A stretch of DNA of 64,000 nt from Buttiauxella agrestis ATCC 33320 (GTDB lineage: Bacteria; Pseudomonadota; Gammaproteobacteria; Enterobacterales; Enterobacteriaceae), in assembly GCA_024169445.1 (NCBI GenBank), contig JALKFA010000001.1, forward strand, positions 2,294,001 through 2,358,000. Direction: 5' to 3'. Each line of letters opens with the position of its first letter. Within the stretch, counting starts at the first letter, position 1. Shown here one piece after another: positions 52,832 through 64,000 of the stretch. Below the pieces are notes generated by a model. That model was not told the DNA's origin. It did not search any database and saw only the letters and a list, made by a program, of their open reading frames with translations. Both the position numbers and the translations under genes were made by a program.

Positions 52832-53095
52832 TCACAATACCATACGAACGATTTCAATATTACCCAGTTCTGCGTACAGCGTTTCAACTTGCTCAATGTG
52901 GGTCGCATTAATGGTAATCGAGACAGAATGGTAATTACCTTTGCTGCTCGGTTTAACCTGCGGGGTGTAGTCACCAGGTGCGTGGCGCTGCACCACCTCA
53001 ACGACCAAATCAACCAGCTCAGGTTTCGCCAGACCCATTACTTTGTAAGTAAATGAAGTCGGGAATTCGAGCAATTCTTTCAGATTGGTTTTCAT
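52832..53095 (-). CDS. ybeD: UPF0250/DUF493 protein YbeD
   Basis: The 87-residue ferredoxin-like fold protein begins [20 protein letters not shown] and contains [19 protein letters not shown]-like conserved region. It resembles an ACT-type regulatory domain, and its role is unknown. It lies between dacA and lipB as in E. coli. Confidence 0.95.
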   Translation of the reverse strand: MKTNLKELLEFPTSFTYKVMGLAKPELVDLVVEVVQRHAPGDYTPQVKPSSKGNYHSVSITINATHIEQVETLYAELGNIEIVRMVL

Positions 53096-53127
53096 GGTAG
53101 CTCCAGCGTTACGGCATTAAAAATGAT

Positions 53128-53153
53128 AACTCCCGCCAGCAGGGGCGGGAGTT
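53128..53153 (-). terminator. Terminator after dacA
   Basis: AACTCCCGCC (53128-53137) and GGCGGGAGTT (53144-53153) form a 10-bp stem; on the reverse strand ATCATTTTT follows. Confidence 0.88.
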
Positions 53154-53206
53154 GCTTTGATTCATAGTATATGGGGATGACTTCTACACTTTCAAGTGTT
53201 CAATTA

Positions 53207-54418
53207 TTAACCAAACCAATGGTGGAACATCAGTTTGATGTAATCAATGATTCGACTGAAGAAGTTACCTTCCGGCATTTCCTGAAGTACGACCAGCGGA
53301 CGCTGTTCGATAGTCTTGCCATCCAGTTGGAAATTGATGGTTCCGACAACCTGGTTCTTTTGCAGCGGCGCGTGCAGTTCGGTGGTGTTCAGCACATAAC
53401 TGGCTTTCAGGTCTTTCATACGGCCACGTGGGATTGTCAGATAGACGTCTTTATCAACCCCTAACGATGCACGGTCGTTATCGCCGAACCAGGCAGGTTC
53501 TGAGGCAAACTCTTTGCCGGCTTTCAATGGAGAAACTGTCTCAAAGAACCGGAAACCCCAGGTCAGCAGTTTCTTGCTTTCTGTTTCGCGACCTTTGTAG
53601 GTGCGCCCACCGAGCACTGCCGAAATCAGGCGCATCTGGCCTTCGGTGGCAGAAGCGACCAGATTATAACCCGCAGCATCAGTATGACCGGTTTTGATGC
53701 CGTCAACTTGCAGGCTGGTATCCCACAGTAAACCGTTACGGTTAGTCTGGCGGATATTATTGAAGGTGAACTCTTTTTCTTTGTAGATAGCGTATTCGTT
53801 TGGTACGTCACGAATCAGTGCCTGGCCGATCAACGCCATATCACGCGCAGAGCTGTACTGACCTTCAGCATCGAGGCCGTGTACTGTCCCGAAATGGGTA
53901 TTTTTCAGGCCAAGAGCAGAAACATAGCTGTTCATCAGACCGACGAACGATTCCTGGCTACCCGCCACGAAATCAGCCATTGCCACGGAAGCATCGTTAC
54001 CGGATTGCAGGTTGATACCGCGAATCAGTTTGGAAACGGGAACTTGCATGCCTGGTTTCAGGAACATCAATGATGAGCCTTTAAATACCGGGTTACCGGT
54101 TGCCCATGCATCTTGTCCAACGGTCACAATGGAGCTTTCGTTAAATTTACCGGCTTTCATCGCCTGACCGATGACGTAGCTGGTCATCATTTTGGTCAAA
54201 CTAGCAGGATCACGGCGCGCGTCAGCATTGGATTCTGCGAGGACTTTGCCTGAGTTGTAATCGATCAGGATGTACGCTTCAGCATCAATCTGCGGCACGC
54301 CCGGGATCATGGTTTTAATGTTCAGGTCGTCAGCGTGTGCAACAGCCATCCCCGAAAGAGTGAGGGCAGTTGTTAGCGCCAGGCGTTTAACAAAACGAAA
54401 AGAAGGGGCTGTATTCAT
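53207..54418 (-). CDS. dacA: D-alanyl-D-alanine carboxypeptidase PBP5
   Basis: ATG 54418 ([20 protein letters not shown]) gives the 403-residue length of E. coli PBP5; the frame runs to 54439. Signal peptide ends AHA-DD. Active-site motifs: SLTKMM (SxxK), SGN, KTG in [13 protein letters not shown]. The C-terminal amphipathic anchor is [18 protein letters not shown]. It trims the pentapeptide. SGNDASVAM has Ser where E. coli has Cys. Confidence 0.97.
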   Translation of the reverse strand: MNTAPSFRFVKRLALTTALTLSGMAVAHADDLNIKTMIPGVPQIDAEAYILIDYNSGKVLAESNADARRDPASLTKMMTSYVIGQAMKAGKFNESSIVTVGQDAWATGNPVFKGSSLMFLKPGMQVPVSKLIRGINLQSGNDASVAMADFVAGSQESFVGLMNSYVSALGLKNTHFGTVHGLDAEGQYSSARDMALIGQALIRDVPNEYAIYKEKEFTFNNIRQTNRNGLLWDTSLQVDGIKTGHTDAAGYNLVASATEGQMRLISAVLGGRTYKGRETESKKLLTWGFRFFETVSPLKAGKEFASEPAWFGDNDRASLGVDKDVYLTIPRGRMKDLKASYVLNTTELHAPLQKNQVVGTINFQLDGKTIEQRPLVVLQEMPEGNFFSRIIDYIKLMFHHWFG

Positions 54419-54561
54419 GATTAGAACAACGACATCCATGATAGGAATAAAAAAAGTGCCTTACTATAGCAAAAGCGATTTTTGCTGGCATCCGTCTTTG
54501 CGCATCATTTGTTAATGGAATTTACACTAACTGACGCACAGCGGATGCCAGACATAATCAC

Positions 54562-55686
54562 TTACATAGCGGGTGCGTTAGTGATGAAAGATTGTTGTTG
54601 GGCTTCGCTCATCAGGCGTTGTTGCAGTGCGGCAGCTTCGCCTTTGCTATTAAATGGCCCAAGTTGTACACGGAACATCGCCCCATTACTGGAAACCTTA
54701 CCCGGTACGCCAAACTGCTGGCTAAGTTTTTGCTGCCATTGGTTAGCACGAGTCTGGTCACTGACCGCACCCACCTGAACTACGTAGTGGCCGGTGGCAG
54801 CAGGAACAGCAGCCTGTGCGCTACCCTGAACGGAACCTGGGGCGGTAACCGGTGCGCTTTGTTGAACAGTAACGGGCTGAACTGGTGTGACTGATACAGC
54901 GGGCGCAGACTGATCGCTTTCAATTACGCCAGCCGCGAGTGGGGTTGCCGCGCCGAGAAAACCACTGTTGCTCACAGGAGCACCAGTTGTATCTTCACTC
55001 TGTAATGTAGAATTACTAATGGCGCGAACGTCACCCTGAGGTGCATCAACAGGCGCAGAAGTTGCTCCCCCCATACCGGTGTTTAAATCCGGTCGAGCGG
55101 GTAGGGCATAGGTTTGTTTGGCAACGGTCGTACAGACCGTACCCGGGCCTGACATGGTGCCATCTTGCGCCACCAGAATCGGGTCGATACGGACTTTAGT
55201 ATTGTTCGAGGTGTTCAGGCGGTCAGCTGCGGCGCGAGACAATGAAATCACACGGTCATTGCCGTATGGGCCACGGTCATTAATGCGCACAATAACCATT
55301 CGGCCATTTGCGAGGTTAGTGATTCGCGCATAACTCGGAACAGGCAGTGTCGGGTGTGCTGCCGTCAACGCTGAGGGATCAAAGGTTTCGCCAGATGCAG
55401 TCAAATTGCTGCCTGGTTCTGCGTCATAAATGGCAGCAAGACCGGCCTGGCTGAAGTTGGCCGGGTTTTGCACGATTTTGTATTTCTTACCGTTATTTTC
55501 GTAATCCTGGTTTACCGAAGGATTCAACGGTTCGAAACGCGGGTCTGCGCCGCTGATTTCAACCACCGGGCCATTACACACCGCGGGTTGCGGTTGCTGG
55601 TTCACTTGCTGTTGGTCGCCGTCATCAGACGAGCAGCCAGCCAGTAATGCAGCCACTACACAGATCCCAAGCCAACGCTTTACCAT
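54562..55686 (-). CDS. rlpA: Septal-ring lytic transglycosylase RlpA
   Basis: Start ATG 55686 precedes a lipoprotein signal with lipobox LLAGC; the frame runs to 55701. The 374-residue protein has a double-psi barrel domain ([40 protein letters not shown] with the catalytic Asp), a Pro/Ser/Val-rich linker, and a C-terminal SPOR domain ([20 protein letters not shown]) that binds denuded septal glycan. Upstream of dacA in the mrdAB-rlpA-dacA cluster. Confidence 0.96.
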   Translation of the reverse strand: MVKRWLGICVVAALLAGCSSDDGDQQQVNQQPQPAVCNGPVVEISGADPRFEPLNPSVNQDYENNGKKYKIVQNPANFSQAGLAAIYDAEPGSNLTASGETFDPSALTAAHPTLPVPSYARITNLANGRMVIVRINDRGPYGNDRVISLSRAAADRLNTSNNTKVRIDPILVAQDGTMSGPGTVCTTVAKQTYALPARPDLNTGMGGATSAPVDAPQGDVRAISNSTLQSEDTTGAPVSNSGFLGAATPLAAGVIESDQSAPAVSVTPVQPVTVQQSAPVTAPGSVQGSAQAAVPAATGHYVVQVGAVSDQTRANQWQQKLSQQFGVPGKVSSNGAMFRVQLGPFNSKGEAAALQQRLMSEAQQQSFITNAPAM

Positions 55687-55702
55687 TACCCACCTCATCA
55701 AC

Positions 55703-56815
55703 TTACACGCTTTTTGATAACATTTTTCTGTGGGTATGTATCGACATCACGATACCAAACCCGGCCATCAGAACAATGAGTGCCGAGCCCCCGTAACTCA
55801 CCAGCGGCAAAGGTACTCCGACCACCGGTAAGATACCACTAACCATACCAATGTTAACAAACACATATACGAATAAAATCAACATTAGGCCACCAGCCAT
55901 AACTCTGCCAAATGTTGTTTGCGCGCGAGCGGCGATCACAAGGCCACGCATGATGAGTAGCAGGTAGAGCGCCAGCAAGACTAAAACACCGACCAGACCT
56001 AACTCTTCGGCAAGAACCGCGAAGATAAAGTCAGTGTGGCGTTCGGGTAAAAATTCAAGCTGTGACTGTGTTCCGTGCAACCAGCCTTTGCCGCGCAGCC
56101 CACCAGAGCCAATAGCAATTTTAGACTGAATAATGTGATAACCCGCGCCGAGAGGGTCAGTTTCCGGATCAAGCAGCATCATTACGCGAGCGCGTTGATA
56201 ATCGTGCATCAGGAAGAACCACAAAATTGGAATAAATGCGGCAACCAACAGCACGGCAATACCGATAAGTTTCCAGCTCATACCCGATAAGAACAGAACG
56301 AACAGGCCGGATGCGGCGATCAGAATCGAGGTCCCGAGATCGGGCTGAGCAGCAACCAACAGCGTCGGCATGAAAATTAATATCAGCGCGATACCAGTGT
56401 TTTTAAGCGTAGGTGGACAAACGTCACGGTTGATAAAGCGAGCGACCATCAAGGGGACAGCAATTTTGGCTATTTCGGATGGCTGGAAGCGCACGACACC
56501 GAGGTCTAGCCAGCGTTGAGCACCTTTGGATATTGCCCCAAACGCATCCACCGCGACCAGCAAGATGATACAGACGATGTACAAGTACGGAGCCCAGCCC
56601 TCGTAAACGCGGGGCGGGATTTGAGCCATCACGATCATCACCACCAGTCCCATCAGGATCTGGCCGATTTTACGCTCCATCATGTCCATATCCTGGCCAC
56701 TGGCACTCCAGATAACCAGCGCACTAAAAATAAGCAGCGCCAGAATGGTCACCAGGAAGAGCGGATCGATATGGATTTTATCCCAGAACGACTTTTTGTT
56801 TGGATTATCAGTCAT
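55703..56815 (-). CDS. mrdB: Peptidoglycan glycosyltransferase RodA
   Basis: This 370-residue SEDS-family membrane enzyme has about 10 helices with [40 protein letters not shown] and [20 protein letters not shown], the family motifs. It polymerises glycan during elongation together with PBP2 (mrdA), whose gene ends 2 bp upstream. Confidence 0.98.
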   Translation of the reverse strand: MTDNPNKKSFWDKIHIDPLFLVTILALLIFSALVIWSASGQDMDMMERKIGQILMGLVVMIVMAQIPPRVYEGWAPYLYIVCIILLVAVDAFGAISKGAQRWLDLGVVRFQPSEIAKIAVPLMVARFINRDVCPPTLKNTGIALILIFMPTLLVAAQPDLGTSILIAASGLFVLFLSGMSWKLIGIAVLLVAAFIPILWFFLMHDYQRARVMMLLDPETDPLGAGYHIIQSKIAIGSGGLRGKGWLHGTQSQLEFLPERHTDFIFAVLAEELGLVGVLVLLALYLLLIMRGLVIAARAQTTFGRVMAGGLMLILFVYVFVNIGMVSGILPVVGVPLPLVSYGGSALIVLMAGFGIVMSIHTHRKMLSKSV

Positions 56816-56817
56816 GG

Positions 56818-58719
56818 TTATTGATCCTCTGCACCTGCTGGCGCGGGTGCTTCATCAGGCAGTACCGTGTTGTCATCCCCGAGCATGATATGGTCGAGAA
56901 TCTGGCGCATGATGGTGCCTACAGCGGGGCCTGCACCGCCGTTTTCCAGAATCATGGTGACGGAAACTTTTGGATTGTCGTAAGGCGCAAACGCCGTCAT
57001 TAATTTATGGTCGCGTAAGCGTTCAGCAATTTTGTGCGCATTGTAGGTTTCGTTAGCTTTCAGGCCAAACACCTGCGCGGTCCCTGACTTCGCCGCCACT
57101 TTATACGGGGCATTGGCGAAATATTTATGAGCGGTACCGTTAGGACGGTTCGCAACGCCATACATCCCGTCTTTGGCGATTTCCCAGAAACCAGAGTGGA
57201 TGTCGCCGACCGGCGGTTGTACCGGCTGCTGCCACGGCACTTGCTTGCCGTTTTCAACGGTGCTCATCAAGAAATGAGGTACGCGGACGATGCCATCGTT
57301 AATCAGAATCATCATCGCTTTACTCATCTGGATTGGCGTTGCCGTCCAGTAACCCTGGCCGATACCGACAGGAATGGTGTCACCCTGATACCACGGTTTC
57401 TTAAACCGCTTCTGTTTCCATTCACGGGTTGGCATGTTACCGGCTCGTTCTTCAGACAGGTCGATACCCGTGTAATGCCCATAGCCAAACTTGCGCATCC
57501 ACTCACCCATGCGGTCGATGCCCATGTCATAGGCAACCTGGTAGAAATAGGTATCAGCAGATTCTTCCAGTGCTTTGGTGATATTCAGGCGGCCGTGGCC
57601 CCATTTTTTCCAGTCACGATAGCGTTTTTCAGAACCTGGCAACTGCCACCAGCCTGGGTCAAATAACGTAGTATTGCGGGTGATCACCCCAGCGCTTAAT
57701 GCGGACACCGCCATATACGGTTTTACCGTAGAAGCAGGAGGGTAAACCCCTTGTGTGGCGCGATTGATCAGCGGTGTATTCGGGTCATTTAATAAACCGG
57801 AATAGTCTTTGCTTGAAATGCCATCGACAAACAGGTTCGGGTTATAACTTGGCATGGAAACCAGCGCCAGAATACCGCCAGTGCGCGGGTCGGTGACCAC
57901 CACTGCGGCACGGCTTCCCGCCAGCAAGGTTTCAATGTAATTCTGTAGTTTAAGGTCGATAGTCAGATAAATATCGTGCCCGGCCTGCGGTGGTACTTCT
58001 TTGAGCTGGCGAATCACACGGCCACGGTTGTTCACTTCAACTTCTTCATAACCAGTTTGGCCATGCAGAACATCTTCGTAATAGCGTTCGATGCCCAGCT
58101 TACCGATGTCATGCGTTGAGGCGTAGTTTGCCAGTTTGCCGTCTTTATCGAGGCGCTCAACGTCTTTATCGTTGATTTTAGAAACATAGCCAATGACGTG
58201 CGTCAACGCTGAGCCGTACGGGTAGTAGCGGCGTTTATAGCCTTTCACTTCCACGCCCTGGAAGCGGTACTGATTCACGGCAAAACGCGCAACCTGTACT
58301 TCGGTGAGGTTGGTTTTGACCGGAATTGATGTAAAGCGATGCGAGCGCGATCGCTCTTTCTTAAAGTTGGCAATATCATCATCGGTTAAATCCACCACTG
58401 AGCGTAAAGCTTCCAGTGTTGCCTGCACGTCATCCACTTTCTCTGGCATCATTTCAACCTGATAAATGGTACGGTTAAGTGCCAGTGGGGTGCCGTTGCG
58501 GTCATAGATGATGCCGCGGCTAGGAGGGATTGGAACCAGTTTTATGCGGTTTTCATTAGAACGAGTTTGGTAGTCGGTGAAACGGACGATTTGCAAATTA
58601 TAAAGGTTGGCGACAAGCACACCGCTTAACACCAAAATACCAAGAAACGCGACCAGCGCCCGGCGCACAAAAAGCGCAGACTCAGCTGTATAGTCACGAA
58701 AAGAATTCTGTAATTTCAT
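56818..58719 (-). CDS. mrdA: Penicillin-binding protein 2
   Basis: The 633-residue class B PBP has an N-terminal TM ([20 protein letters not shown]), pedestal domain, and transpeptidase motifs: [13 protein letters not shown] (SxxK), SAD ([10 protein letters not shown]) and AKSGTAQVF (KSG). It crosslinks peptidoglycan for rod shape with RodA. It follows rlmH with a 27-bp gap. Confidence 0.98.
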   Translation of the reverse strand: MKLQNSFRDYTAESALFVRRALVAFLGILVLSGVLVANLYNLQIVRFTDYQTRSNENRIKLVPIPPSRGIIYDRNGTPLALNRTIYQVEMMPEKVDDVQATLEALRSVVDLTDDDIANFKKERSRSHRFTSIPVKTNLTEVQVARFAVNQYRFQGVEVKGYKRRYYPYGSALTHVIGYVSKINDKDVERLDKDGKLANYASTHDIGKLGIERYYEDVLHGQTGYEEVEVNNRGRVIRQLKEVPPQAGHDIYLTIDLKLQNYIETLLAGSRAAVVVTDPRTGGILALVSMPSYNPNLFVDGISSKDYSGLLNDPNTPLINRATQGVYPPASTVKPYMAVSALSAGVITRNTTLFDPGWWQLPGSEKRYRDWKKWGHGRLNITKALEESADTYFYQVAYDMGIDRMGEWMRKFGYGHYTGIDLSEERAGNMPTREWKQKRFKKPWYQGDTIPVGIGQGYWTATPIQMSKAMMILINDGIVRVPHFLMSTVENGKQVPWQQPVQPPVGDIHSGFWEIAKDGMYGVANRPNGTAHKYFANAPYKVAAKSGTAQVFGLKANETYNAHKIAERLRDHKLMTAFAPYDNPKVSVTMILENGGAGPAVGTIMRQILDHIMLGDDNTVLPDEAPAPAGAEDQ

Positions 58720-58746
58720 CCGCAGCTTTGTTCTACCTGACGATAT

Positions 58747-59217
58747 TTACTCACGGTGATAAGGATGGTTTGTCGTGATGCTCCACGCGCGGTACAGGCT
58801 TTCTGCCACCAGAACTCGCACTAAAGGGTGGGGCATAGTCAGATTCGACAGCGACCAGCTTTGCTCTGCGGCAGCTTTGCACGCAGGGGCGAGGCCTTCC
58901 GGTCCGCCAATCAGCAGGCTGACATCTCGACCATCCTGTTTCCAGCGTTCAAGCTGCACGGCAAGGTGCGGCGTATCCCATGGTTGCCCCGGGATATCCA
59001 GCGTGACAATTCGGTTGCCCTTGCCGGCCGCAGCTAACATCATTTCGCCTTCTTTTTCGAGAATGCGTTTGATATCGGCATTTTTGCTGCGTTTTCCCGC
59101 AGGGATTTCTACCAGTTCAAAAGGCATATCCTTTGGGAAACGACGCAGGTACTCGGTAAAGCCGGTTTGTACCCAGTCAGGCATTTTAGTGCCGACTGCG
59201 ACTAGTTGCAGCTTCAC
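58747..59217 (-). CDS. rlmH: 23S rRNA pseudouridine-1915 N3-methyltransferase
   Basis: The 156-residue SPOUT methylase has the C-terminal knot: [20 protein letters not shown] and [21 protein letters not shown]. coli RlmH has 155 residues; here [11 protein letters not shown] carries one extra Gly. It modifies helix 69 of 23S rRNA. Start overlaps the rsfS operon, 3 bp after rsfS. Confidence 0.97.
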   Translation of the reverse strand: MKLQLVAVGTKMPDWVQTGFTEYLRRFPKDMPFELVEIPAGKRSKNADIKRILEKEGEMMLAAAGKGNRIVTLDIPGQPWDTPHLAVQLERWKQDGRDVSLLIGGPEGLAPACKAAAEQSWSLSNLTMPHPLVRVLVAESLYRAWSITTNHPYHRE

Positions 59218-59220
59218 GCA

Positions 59221-59538
59221 TTAACCCCAGAGCTTTTCCAGTTCGTACAGTTGACGGCTTTCTTCTTGCATCACATGGACGATAACTTCGCCAAGATCAA
59301 CAACTACCCAGTCAGTCGCGTTAATGCCTTTCACACCCAGCGCATCAAAACCGGCTTTGCGGGATGATTCTACGACGTGTTCAGCGATAGACATAACGTG
59401 ACGGTTAGAGGTGCCGGTACAGATAATCATGCAGTCAGTGATGCTTGATTTACCCTGAACATCCAAAGCAACGATGTCCTGGCCTTTGAGGTCGTCAATT
59501 TTATCGACGATGAAATCTTGAAATTCTTTACCCTGCAA
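59221..59538 (-). CDS. rsfS: Ribosomal silencing factor RsfS
   Basis: TTG 59538, preceded by AGGGGGAA, yields the 105 residues of the E. coli protein ([20 protein letters not shown]). A longer in-frame ATG at 59583 would add 15 residues not present in E. coli. Conserved: [20 protein letters not shown] and [20 protein letters not shown]. It binds uL14 and blocks 50S-30S joining in stationary phase. Confidence 0.95.
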   Translation of the reverse strand: MQGKEFQDFIVDKIDDLKGQDIVALDVQGKSSITDCMIICTGTSNRHVMSIAEHVVESSRKAGFDALGVKGINATDWVVVDLGEVIVHVMQEESRQLYELEKLWG

Positions 59539-59791
59539 GTGTTCCCCCTGGGAAAAGTAGAGTGTGTTCGATGTCGCCCGCATTTAACCCATTGGCTGGG
59601 ACTGTCTTACTGGCAAATCAGCAATGCGGCGCTCAAAGCGGGGTATCATCCCACCGAGTGACCTGGTTTGCATCGCCATTTTTGTAAAACTATTTTGGAA
59701 AGTCATGCTTGCGGGCAGGAAATTATGGCAGCGGAGCATAACAGCCTGGACTGTAGTGTCAATGGTTGACGATAACTGTAACGCAGACAAC

Positions 59792-60403
59792 TTACGATGC
59801 CGGGCTGTAAATCGCGCGATTATTAAGGGTTCTCAGCGTGGTGAAGCCATCGCGAATTTCAACGCAGCTCCATGCACCTTGTTCAATAACGAAATGCCAC
59901 ATCGAGGCGGGAGGCATATTGAGGAGGGTGGAAATAAGTAAACTCAACACACCTTGATGGCTAACAATCAGAATATTCTTTTCTTTAGGCTGTGAGGAGA
60001 GCGTCGCTGCAAACTCACTGACGCGCTGAGAAAAAAGCTGGAAACCTTCGCCATTCTTCGGCACCACGTTCTGCCAGTCATTACACCAGGCCGCATAGTT
60101 TTCCGAATCCATGCGTTGCAAATCACGGTGATGCTGCATTTCCCAGTCACCAAAATTCATCTCATTAAGACGCGGCTCAGTCACTACCGGAATGTTGCGT
60201 TGCTGAACAATGAGCTGCATCGTGTGTTGGGCACGCCCCAGTTCACTGCAAAGCACTTTCTCAAAAGCGACTTTATTGAGTAAATCCCCAATGGCTTGCG
60301 CCTGCTTTACGCCGTGTTCGGTGAGGGGCGTTTCAGAAATACCGCTGTACAGCCCGTCTACATTGGCCTGGGATTGCCCATGGCGAACTAACCATAATTT
60401 CAT
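59792..60403 (-). CDS. cobC: Adenosylcobalamin/alpha-ribazole phosphatase
   Basis: ATG 60403 (MKLWLVRHGQSQANVDGLYS) gives 203 residues, the family length. Histidine phosphatase motifs: RHGQ with the catalytic His, LCSELGRAQHTMQL and VSHQGVLSLL. It removes the phosphate from alpha-ribazole phosphate in the lower-ligand branch of cobalamin assembly. Divergent from cobD. Confidence 0.94.
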   Translation of the reverse strand: MKLWLVRHGQSQANVDGLYSGISETPLTEHGVKQAQAIGDLLNKVAFEKVLCSELGRAQHTMQLIVQQRNIPVVTEPRLNEMNFGDWEMQHHRDLQRMDSENYAAWCNDWQNVVPKNGEGFQLFSQRVSEFAATLSSQPKEKNILIVSHQGVLSLLISTLLNMPPASMWHFVIEQGAWSCVEIRDGFTTLRTLNNRAIYSPAS

Positions 60404-60493
60404 TTGTTCCTCACCTAAACGTTGGCTGTGGCTACACTGGCATAAGTGTATCATTGTGCCTCATGTGACGAAGTCAGTTTTATTGGGGGAATT

Positions 60494-61588
60494 ATGGCGT
60501 TCAGTAGCCAGCATGGTGGCAATATTATTGAAGCGGCAGCGGTGATGGGCGTGGATGCAGAGTCGCTGATCGATTTTAGTGCCAATATTAATCCGCTCGG
60601 CATGCCGGATTCATTAAAGCGCGCAATCGTTGCAAACCTGGCGTTGGCAGAACGCTACCCTGATGTTGAATACCGTGTGTTACACCAGGCGCTGGCAAAA
60701 CATCATCAAGTCCCGCAGGAGTGGGTGTTGGCGGGGAATGGCGAAACAGAACTGATCTTTAATCTGGTTCAGCAACTTGCCCCACAAAAGGCTTTATTAC
60801 TGACGCCTGGCTTTGCTGAATATCGTCGTGCATTAACCCGTATTGGCTGCGAAATAACGGATTTCCACTTGTCCGAAGCACAAGGCTGGCAACCTGATGA
60901 ATCATTATTGCAAGCTTTAACCCCTGAGCTGGATTGCCTGTTTTTGTGTACTCCAAATAACCCGACAGGGCTTTTGCTCGAGAGATCTTTGTTATTAGCG
61001 GTTGCGCAGCGTTGCCGCGAAAACAATATTGCTTTCATCGTCGATGAAGCTTTTCTCGATTTTATCCCCACTGAGCCGGGCTTGATCCCTGAGCTTTCGA
61101 GTTTCCCCAATATTTATGTTTTGCGCTCCCTGACCAAATTTTTTGCTATTGCCGGACTGCGCCTGGGTTATTTGGTCAGCGCAGATACAGCCACCGTTGG
61201 GTGCATTCGCGAACACCGGGAACCCTGGACGATTAACGCGTTTGCTGCGCTGGCGGGCGAGATTATTCTTAACGATAGCGCTTATATCGAGGCGAGTTAT
61301 CGTTGGCTGAACACCGAACAACCCCGACTTTTTAATACTCTGAACGCATTGCCAGGAATAACGGTTTGGCCGCCGCGCGCGAACTATATTTTCCTGCGCT
61401 GTGACATTGCGGATCTGGAGTTACAAAAGGCGTTGTTGAAAGAGAACATCTTGATTCGCCATTGTGCAAACTACCCGGGGCTTGATGCGCGTTATTATCG
61501 CGTGGCGATCAAAAGCCCGGCGGATAACGACAGATTACTGGATGCGTTGCGGCGCGTGCTTAGCAATAAAGCTGGTGCTGGCGAATAA
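60494..61588 (+). CDS. cobD: L-threonine-O-3-phosphate decarboxylase
   Basis: ATG 60494 ([20 protein letters not shown]) gives 364 residues as in Salmonella CobD. This PLP fold-I enzyme has [28 protein letters not shown] and the Schiff-base Lys in [18 protein letters not shown]. It makes aminopropanol phosphate for the nucleotide loop of cobalamin. E. coli lacks it. Its 3' end overlaps nadD (opposite strand) by 29 bp. Confidence 0.96.
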   Translation: MAFSSQHGGNIIEAAAVMGVDAESLIDFSANINPLGMPDSLKRAIVANLALAERYPDVEYRVLHQALAKHHQVPQEWVLAGNGETELIFNLVQQLAPQKALLLTPGFAEYRRALTRIGCEITDFHLSEAQGWQPDESLLQALTPELDCLFLCTPNNPTGLLLERSLLLAVAQRCRENNIAFIVDEAFLDFIPTEPGLIPELSSFPNIYVLRSLTKFFAIAGLRLGYLVSADTATVGCIREHREPWTINAFAALAGEIILNDSAYIEASYRWLNTEQPRLFNTLNALPGITVWPPRANYIFLRCDIADLELQKALLKENILIRHCANYPGLDARYYRVAIKSPADNDRLLDALRRVLSNKAGAGE

Positions 61589-62213
61589 ATTCAGCCACGG
61601 CAGGGGGGAGCAGATCATCGCAAGCCAAGTGTTGCTCTAAACGCTGGCGAATGGCGGTGGCGGAGATGTCGTACAGTGGCGTTGGTGCGAGGTAAATTCT
61701 CCCCGCAGGCAGGCTGTGAAGTTCTTCAACCGAAGTGGTTTGATGCTTATCAAGCCACTGCTGTTCTTCTGGCGTATCCATCGACAGAGCATACCCGGGG
61801 CGCTGGCAAACCAGCAGATGGCATAACGTCAGCAATGTTTCCCAACGGTGCCAGCGTTGTAGGTTCAGCAACGAATCCTGGCCCACGATAAATGCCAGAG
61901 GTTGCTTCGCGCCAATCTCTGCACGCAACTGTTCCAGTGTTTCAACCGTGTACGACGGGGTTTCACGTTGCAGTTCGCGGTCATCCAGACGAAATAGTGG
62001 TTTTCCCGCAATGGCGAGCTCGACCATAGCTTTACGTTGTTGGCTGTTCGCCAGCGGTTGGGGGCGATGGGGAGGCACGTTGTTGGGCATGATAGTGACT
62101 TGTTGCAGTGCCACCTGTTTTGCCAACGCTTCGACCGGTTTTAAATGCCCGTAATGGATAGGGTCGAATGTCCCGCCATACAGGGCAGTTAAACGCGAAA
62201 CGCTGTTAGCCAT
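61560..62213 (-). CDS. nadD: Nicotinate-nucleotide adenylyltransferase
   Basis: ATG 62213 ([20 protein letters not shown]) gives 217 residues; the longer frame to 62291 lies in hol[12 protein letters not shown] is the nucleotidylyltransferase motif and [13 protein letters not shown] the C-terminal ISSTxxR motif. It converts NaMN to deamido-NAD. It overlaps holA by 8 bp and converges on cobD with a 29-bp shared tail. Confidence 0.96.
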   Translation of the reverse strand: MANSVSRLTALYGGTFDPIHYGHLKPVEALAKQVALQQVTIMPNNVPPHRPQPLANSQQRKAMVELAIAGKPLFRLDDRELQRETPSYTVETLEQLRAEIGAKQPLAFIVGQDSLLNLQRWHRWETLLTLCHLLVCQRPGYALSMDTPEEQQWLDKHQTTSVEELHSLPAGRIYLAPTPLYDISATAIRQRLEQHLACDDLLPPAVAEFIRQHQLYC

Positions 62214-63237
62214 GAGTGAAAATTTCCACCAGAGCTTTATGACATAGCAGCAGAGAAAGCCCTTCCAGCTCAGCCCACACCGATTGTCCATAATCTTGCT
62301 TTAGCGTCAGTTCTACCTGGCAAAGCAGACGCACCGCCTGATAAAGCTGGTCCGCCGATAAGCGATTAAGCGCTTCAGTGACCAGTGCGCGACGGTTTTG
62401 CCACACGCGTTGCTGGTCAAATAAAGTGCGTAGCGGAGTGCTTACCGACTGGCGTTTCAGGTTAACCAGTTGCAGTAATTCGCGTTGCAGCGTACGCAGT
62501 AAAATCACCGGCTCGCTGGCCTCCAGCCTTAACTGCTGAAGGATATGCAGCGCGCGTTTACTTTTGCCTGCCAAAATCGCATCAACCCAATGGAAAGGGG
62601 TGAAGTGTGCGGCATCATTCACCGCTTGCTCGACCCGTGGCAGCGTAAGCTTTCCATCTGGCCATATCAGCGACAAACGCTCCAGCGCCTGCGAAAGCGC
62701 TAACAGGTTGCCTTCGTAGCAATAACACAGCAATTGATTGGCCGCGTCATCAAGCTGGAGGTTCATCTGTTTCGCACGTTGAGAAACCCAGCGTGGAAGT
62801 TGAGCCTGTTCAGGCGTCTGGCAGGTCACAGTCACGCTGCGGTCGGCCAGTTTCGCCAGCCACGAAGCATTTTCCTGAGCCTTGGTTAACTTGTTGCCAC
62901 GCACCAGCAGCAGAATATCGTCGTGCAGCAAGGACACCAACGTTTCGAACTGCGCGTTAATCGCCGCGTTCGGCCCATTTTCTGGTAACAACAACAGCAG
63001 AGTCTGGCGGCTGGCGAACAGGCTTAGCGCCTGGCAAATTGAGAACAGATCTTGCCAGTCAGTGCTGGCATCAATCTGCACGGTATGATGTTCTTCAAAG
63101 CCCTGGGTACTCGCCGTCTGGCGAATCGCATCCTGGCTTTCCTGAAGTAACAGCGGATCGTTTCCGAGTAACAGATACGCCGCGCGCAGCCCTTCATTGA
63201 GCTGCGCGCGGAGTTGTTCAGGGTACAACCGAATCAT
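62206..63237 (-). CDS. holA: DNA polymerase III delta subunit
   Basis: The 343-residue clamp-loader wrench begins [20 protein letters not shown] and has [20 protein letters not shown] and the collar-domain region [19 protein letters not shown]. It opens the beta clamp. It overlaps lptE by 4 bp (ATGA) and nadD by 8 bp. Confidence 0.97.
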   Translation of the reverse strand: MIRLYPEQLRAQLNEGLRAAYLLLGNDPLLLQESQDAIRQTASTQGFEEHHTVQIDASTDWQDLFSICQALSLFASRQTLLLLLPENGPNAAINAQFETLVSLLHDDILLLVRGNKLTKAQENASWLAKLADRSVTVTCQTPEQAQLPRWVSQRAKQMNLQLDDAANQLLCYCYEGNLLALSQALERLSLIWPDGKLTLPRVEQAVNDAAHFTPFHWVDAILAGKSKRALHILQQLRLEASEPVILLRTLQRELLQLVNLKRQSVSTPLRTLFDQQRVWQNRRALVTEALNRLSADQLYQAVRLLCQVELTLKQDYGQSVWAELEGLSLLLCHKALVEIFTHG

Positions 63238-63845
63238 TTGCTACCAGGAGCGGCCGAAAGCGTGGTCGACGTACGGCTTGTTGATGCCGCTGGTGTCGTG
63301 CTCGTCACCGGTTTCTCGGCAGCTTTAGTCTCAGCAACGTCCTCGACTTGTACCGTCATCAGCTTACGAATCAGCTGTTGTGCCGCTGTGGTGTACATTT
63401 CTTTGGTAAGCAATTCTTGCTCGGCATCTTTTGCCAAAGCACTCAGTGGGTTATCAAAGAATGATTTATACACTCTGGCGCTAATCGGATAGATATCGTG
63501 GCCTGGAATCAGCACTTGTGCCGAAACCGTCATCACCATTTGATATTCCGCGGTACGTCCATCCTGGAAGATCGAGGCGGTATCCTGGCCGATTGAACTG
63601 CCCAACAAGCGCAGCGATGGAATATCCTTGCGAACACCCGTTCCGGTGTCTTCCACAAGCGTGACGCCGTTAAGACGCAACTGAGAACGAACTTCACGTG
63701 CCAACGGGCCGTTGGGATCACCAGAGTTCAGGATCATCGTTTTCATCTGATCCGGAACCTGCGTGCTGCCACGCAGGTGAAAACCACACCCGGCGGTGAC
63801 AAGCACCGCCAACATAACTAACAAGCTGACAAAGGGATGTCGCAC
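63234..63845 (-). CDS. lptE: LPS-assembly lipoprotein LptE
   Basis: The 203-residue lipoprotein precursor has lipobox VLVTAGC and conserved [40 protein letters not shown] and [20 protein letters not shown]. It plugs the LptD barrel in the outer membrane. It lies 14 bp downstream of leuS. Confidence 0.97.
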   Translation of the reverse strand: MRHPFVSLLVMLAVLVTAGCGFHLRGSTQVPDQMKTMILNSGDPNGPLAREVRSQLRLNGVTLVEDTGTGVRKDIPSLRLLGSSIGQDTASIFQDGRTAEYQMVMTVSAQVLIPGHDIYPISARVYKSFFDNPLSALAKDAEQELLTKEMYTTAAQQLIRKLMTVQVEDVAETKAAEKPVTSTTPAASTSRTSTTLSAAPGSK

Positions 63846-63859
63846 GGTTCCTCCTGCGC

Positions 63860-64000
63860 TTAGCCCACAACCAGATTGAGCAGTTTGCCCGGCACGTAAA
63901 TCACTTTACGCACGGTCACACCCTCAAGATATTTCGCAACCAGATGTTCCTGACCTGCGCGTTCTTGCACTTGTTCTTGCGTCGCATCAGCTGGAACAGT
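63860..64000 (-). CDS. leuS: Leucyl-tRNA synthetase (C-terminal end, partial)
   Basis: The reverse strand encodes 46 residues ending [20 protein letters not shown] and NLVVG, the C-terminal domain of LeuRS. The gene continues beyond the right edge. It heads the leuS-lptE-holA-nadD order known in E. coli. Confidence 0.97.
   Translation of the reverse strand, partial: TVPADATQEQVQERAGQEHLVAKYLEGVTVRKVIYVPGKLLNLVVG

Noticed and set aside
53207-54418. Cys-to-Ser change in SGNDA of PBP5 as a loss of function
   Set aside because: The Cys is not part of the SxxK, SxN or KTG catalytic motifs, all of which are intact.

Overview
The window is a chromosomal segment of an Enterobacteriaceae member. From about 29.4 kb to the right edge it follows the Escherichia/Salmonella gene order: argU, folD, ybcJ, ybcI, rnk, rna, the citrate-fermentation cluster, dcuC, pagP, cspE, crcB, ybeM, tatE, lipA, ybeF, lipB, ybeD, dacA, rlpA, mrdB, mrdA, rlmH, rsfS, cobC, cobD, nadD, holA, lptE, leuS. 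The presence of cobD and an intact ybeM, and moderate protein divergence from E. coli, argue against E. coli itself. A genus such as Buttiauxella, Kluyvera, Lelliottia or Citrobacter is possible, but I cannot fix the genus from sequence alone.

Layout. 1-5.8 kb: a truncated MATE efflux gene, then a small catabolic module (FadR-type regulator, 3-hydroxyisobutyrate-dehydrogenase-family reductase, sodium:solute symporter, KdgM-type porin). Its intergenic regions share a TTGTAnTACAA-like motif that I propose is the regulator's operator. The gene content resembles oligouronide or sugar-acid uptake-and-reduction modules. 5.9-6.9 kb: debris of older mobile DNA, namely an inactivated IS3-family transposase joined to the C-terminal third of a DUF4942 protein. 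6.97-29.46 kb: a 22.4-kb podovirus-like prophage bounded by a perfect 51-bp direct repeat (the 3' part of tRNA-Arg argU). 29.7-64 kb: conserved core genome.

The prophage reads entirely rightward: integrase; an unexplained, apparently structured 0.5-kb non-coding stretch; terminase small and large subunits; portal; scaffold; five presumed internal/ejection proteins; SU10/DUF5309-type capsid protein; adaptor; small membrane protein; tail fibre; nozzle/stabiliser; pyocin-knob fibre; a membrane protein; serine recombinase; Cro-like regulator; Ref-family HNH nuclease; several small unknowns; cytosine-methyltransferase-like protein; AlpA-like excisionase. Three points stand out. (1) The capsid gene ends in a textbook -1 slippery heptamer followed by an 11-bp hairpin, and the -1 frame encodes an Ig-like domain, so a T7 10A/10B-like pair of capsid proteins is predicted. 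(2) The units starting before terminase, scaffold and capsid share a leader made of ACTAAAAAAGA plus a small hairpin presenting CAAGGAT, the core of a CsrA-type site; the box also resembles the initiation part of T3/T7-like promoters. (3) I find a full virion set but no recognisable replication, lysis or CI-type repressor gene, so the element may be defective, dependent on another phage, or using unknown genes.

Core region. citC-citD-citE-citF-citX-citG-citT form one minus-strand operon encoding assembly of citrate lyase and citrate/succinate exchange. It diverges from citA-citB, the citrate-sensing two-component system, and dcuC for succinate efflux lies next to citB. A GntR-controlled gluconate permease and a cofactor-free haloperoxidase-like hydrolase sit between rnk and rna. 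The right part holds lipoate synthesis (lipA, lipB), cell elongation (dacA, rlpA, mrdB, mrdA), ribosome factors (rlmH, rsfS) and cobalamin side-chain genes (cobC, cobD).
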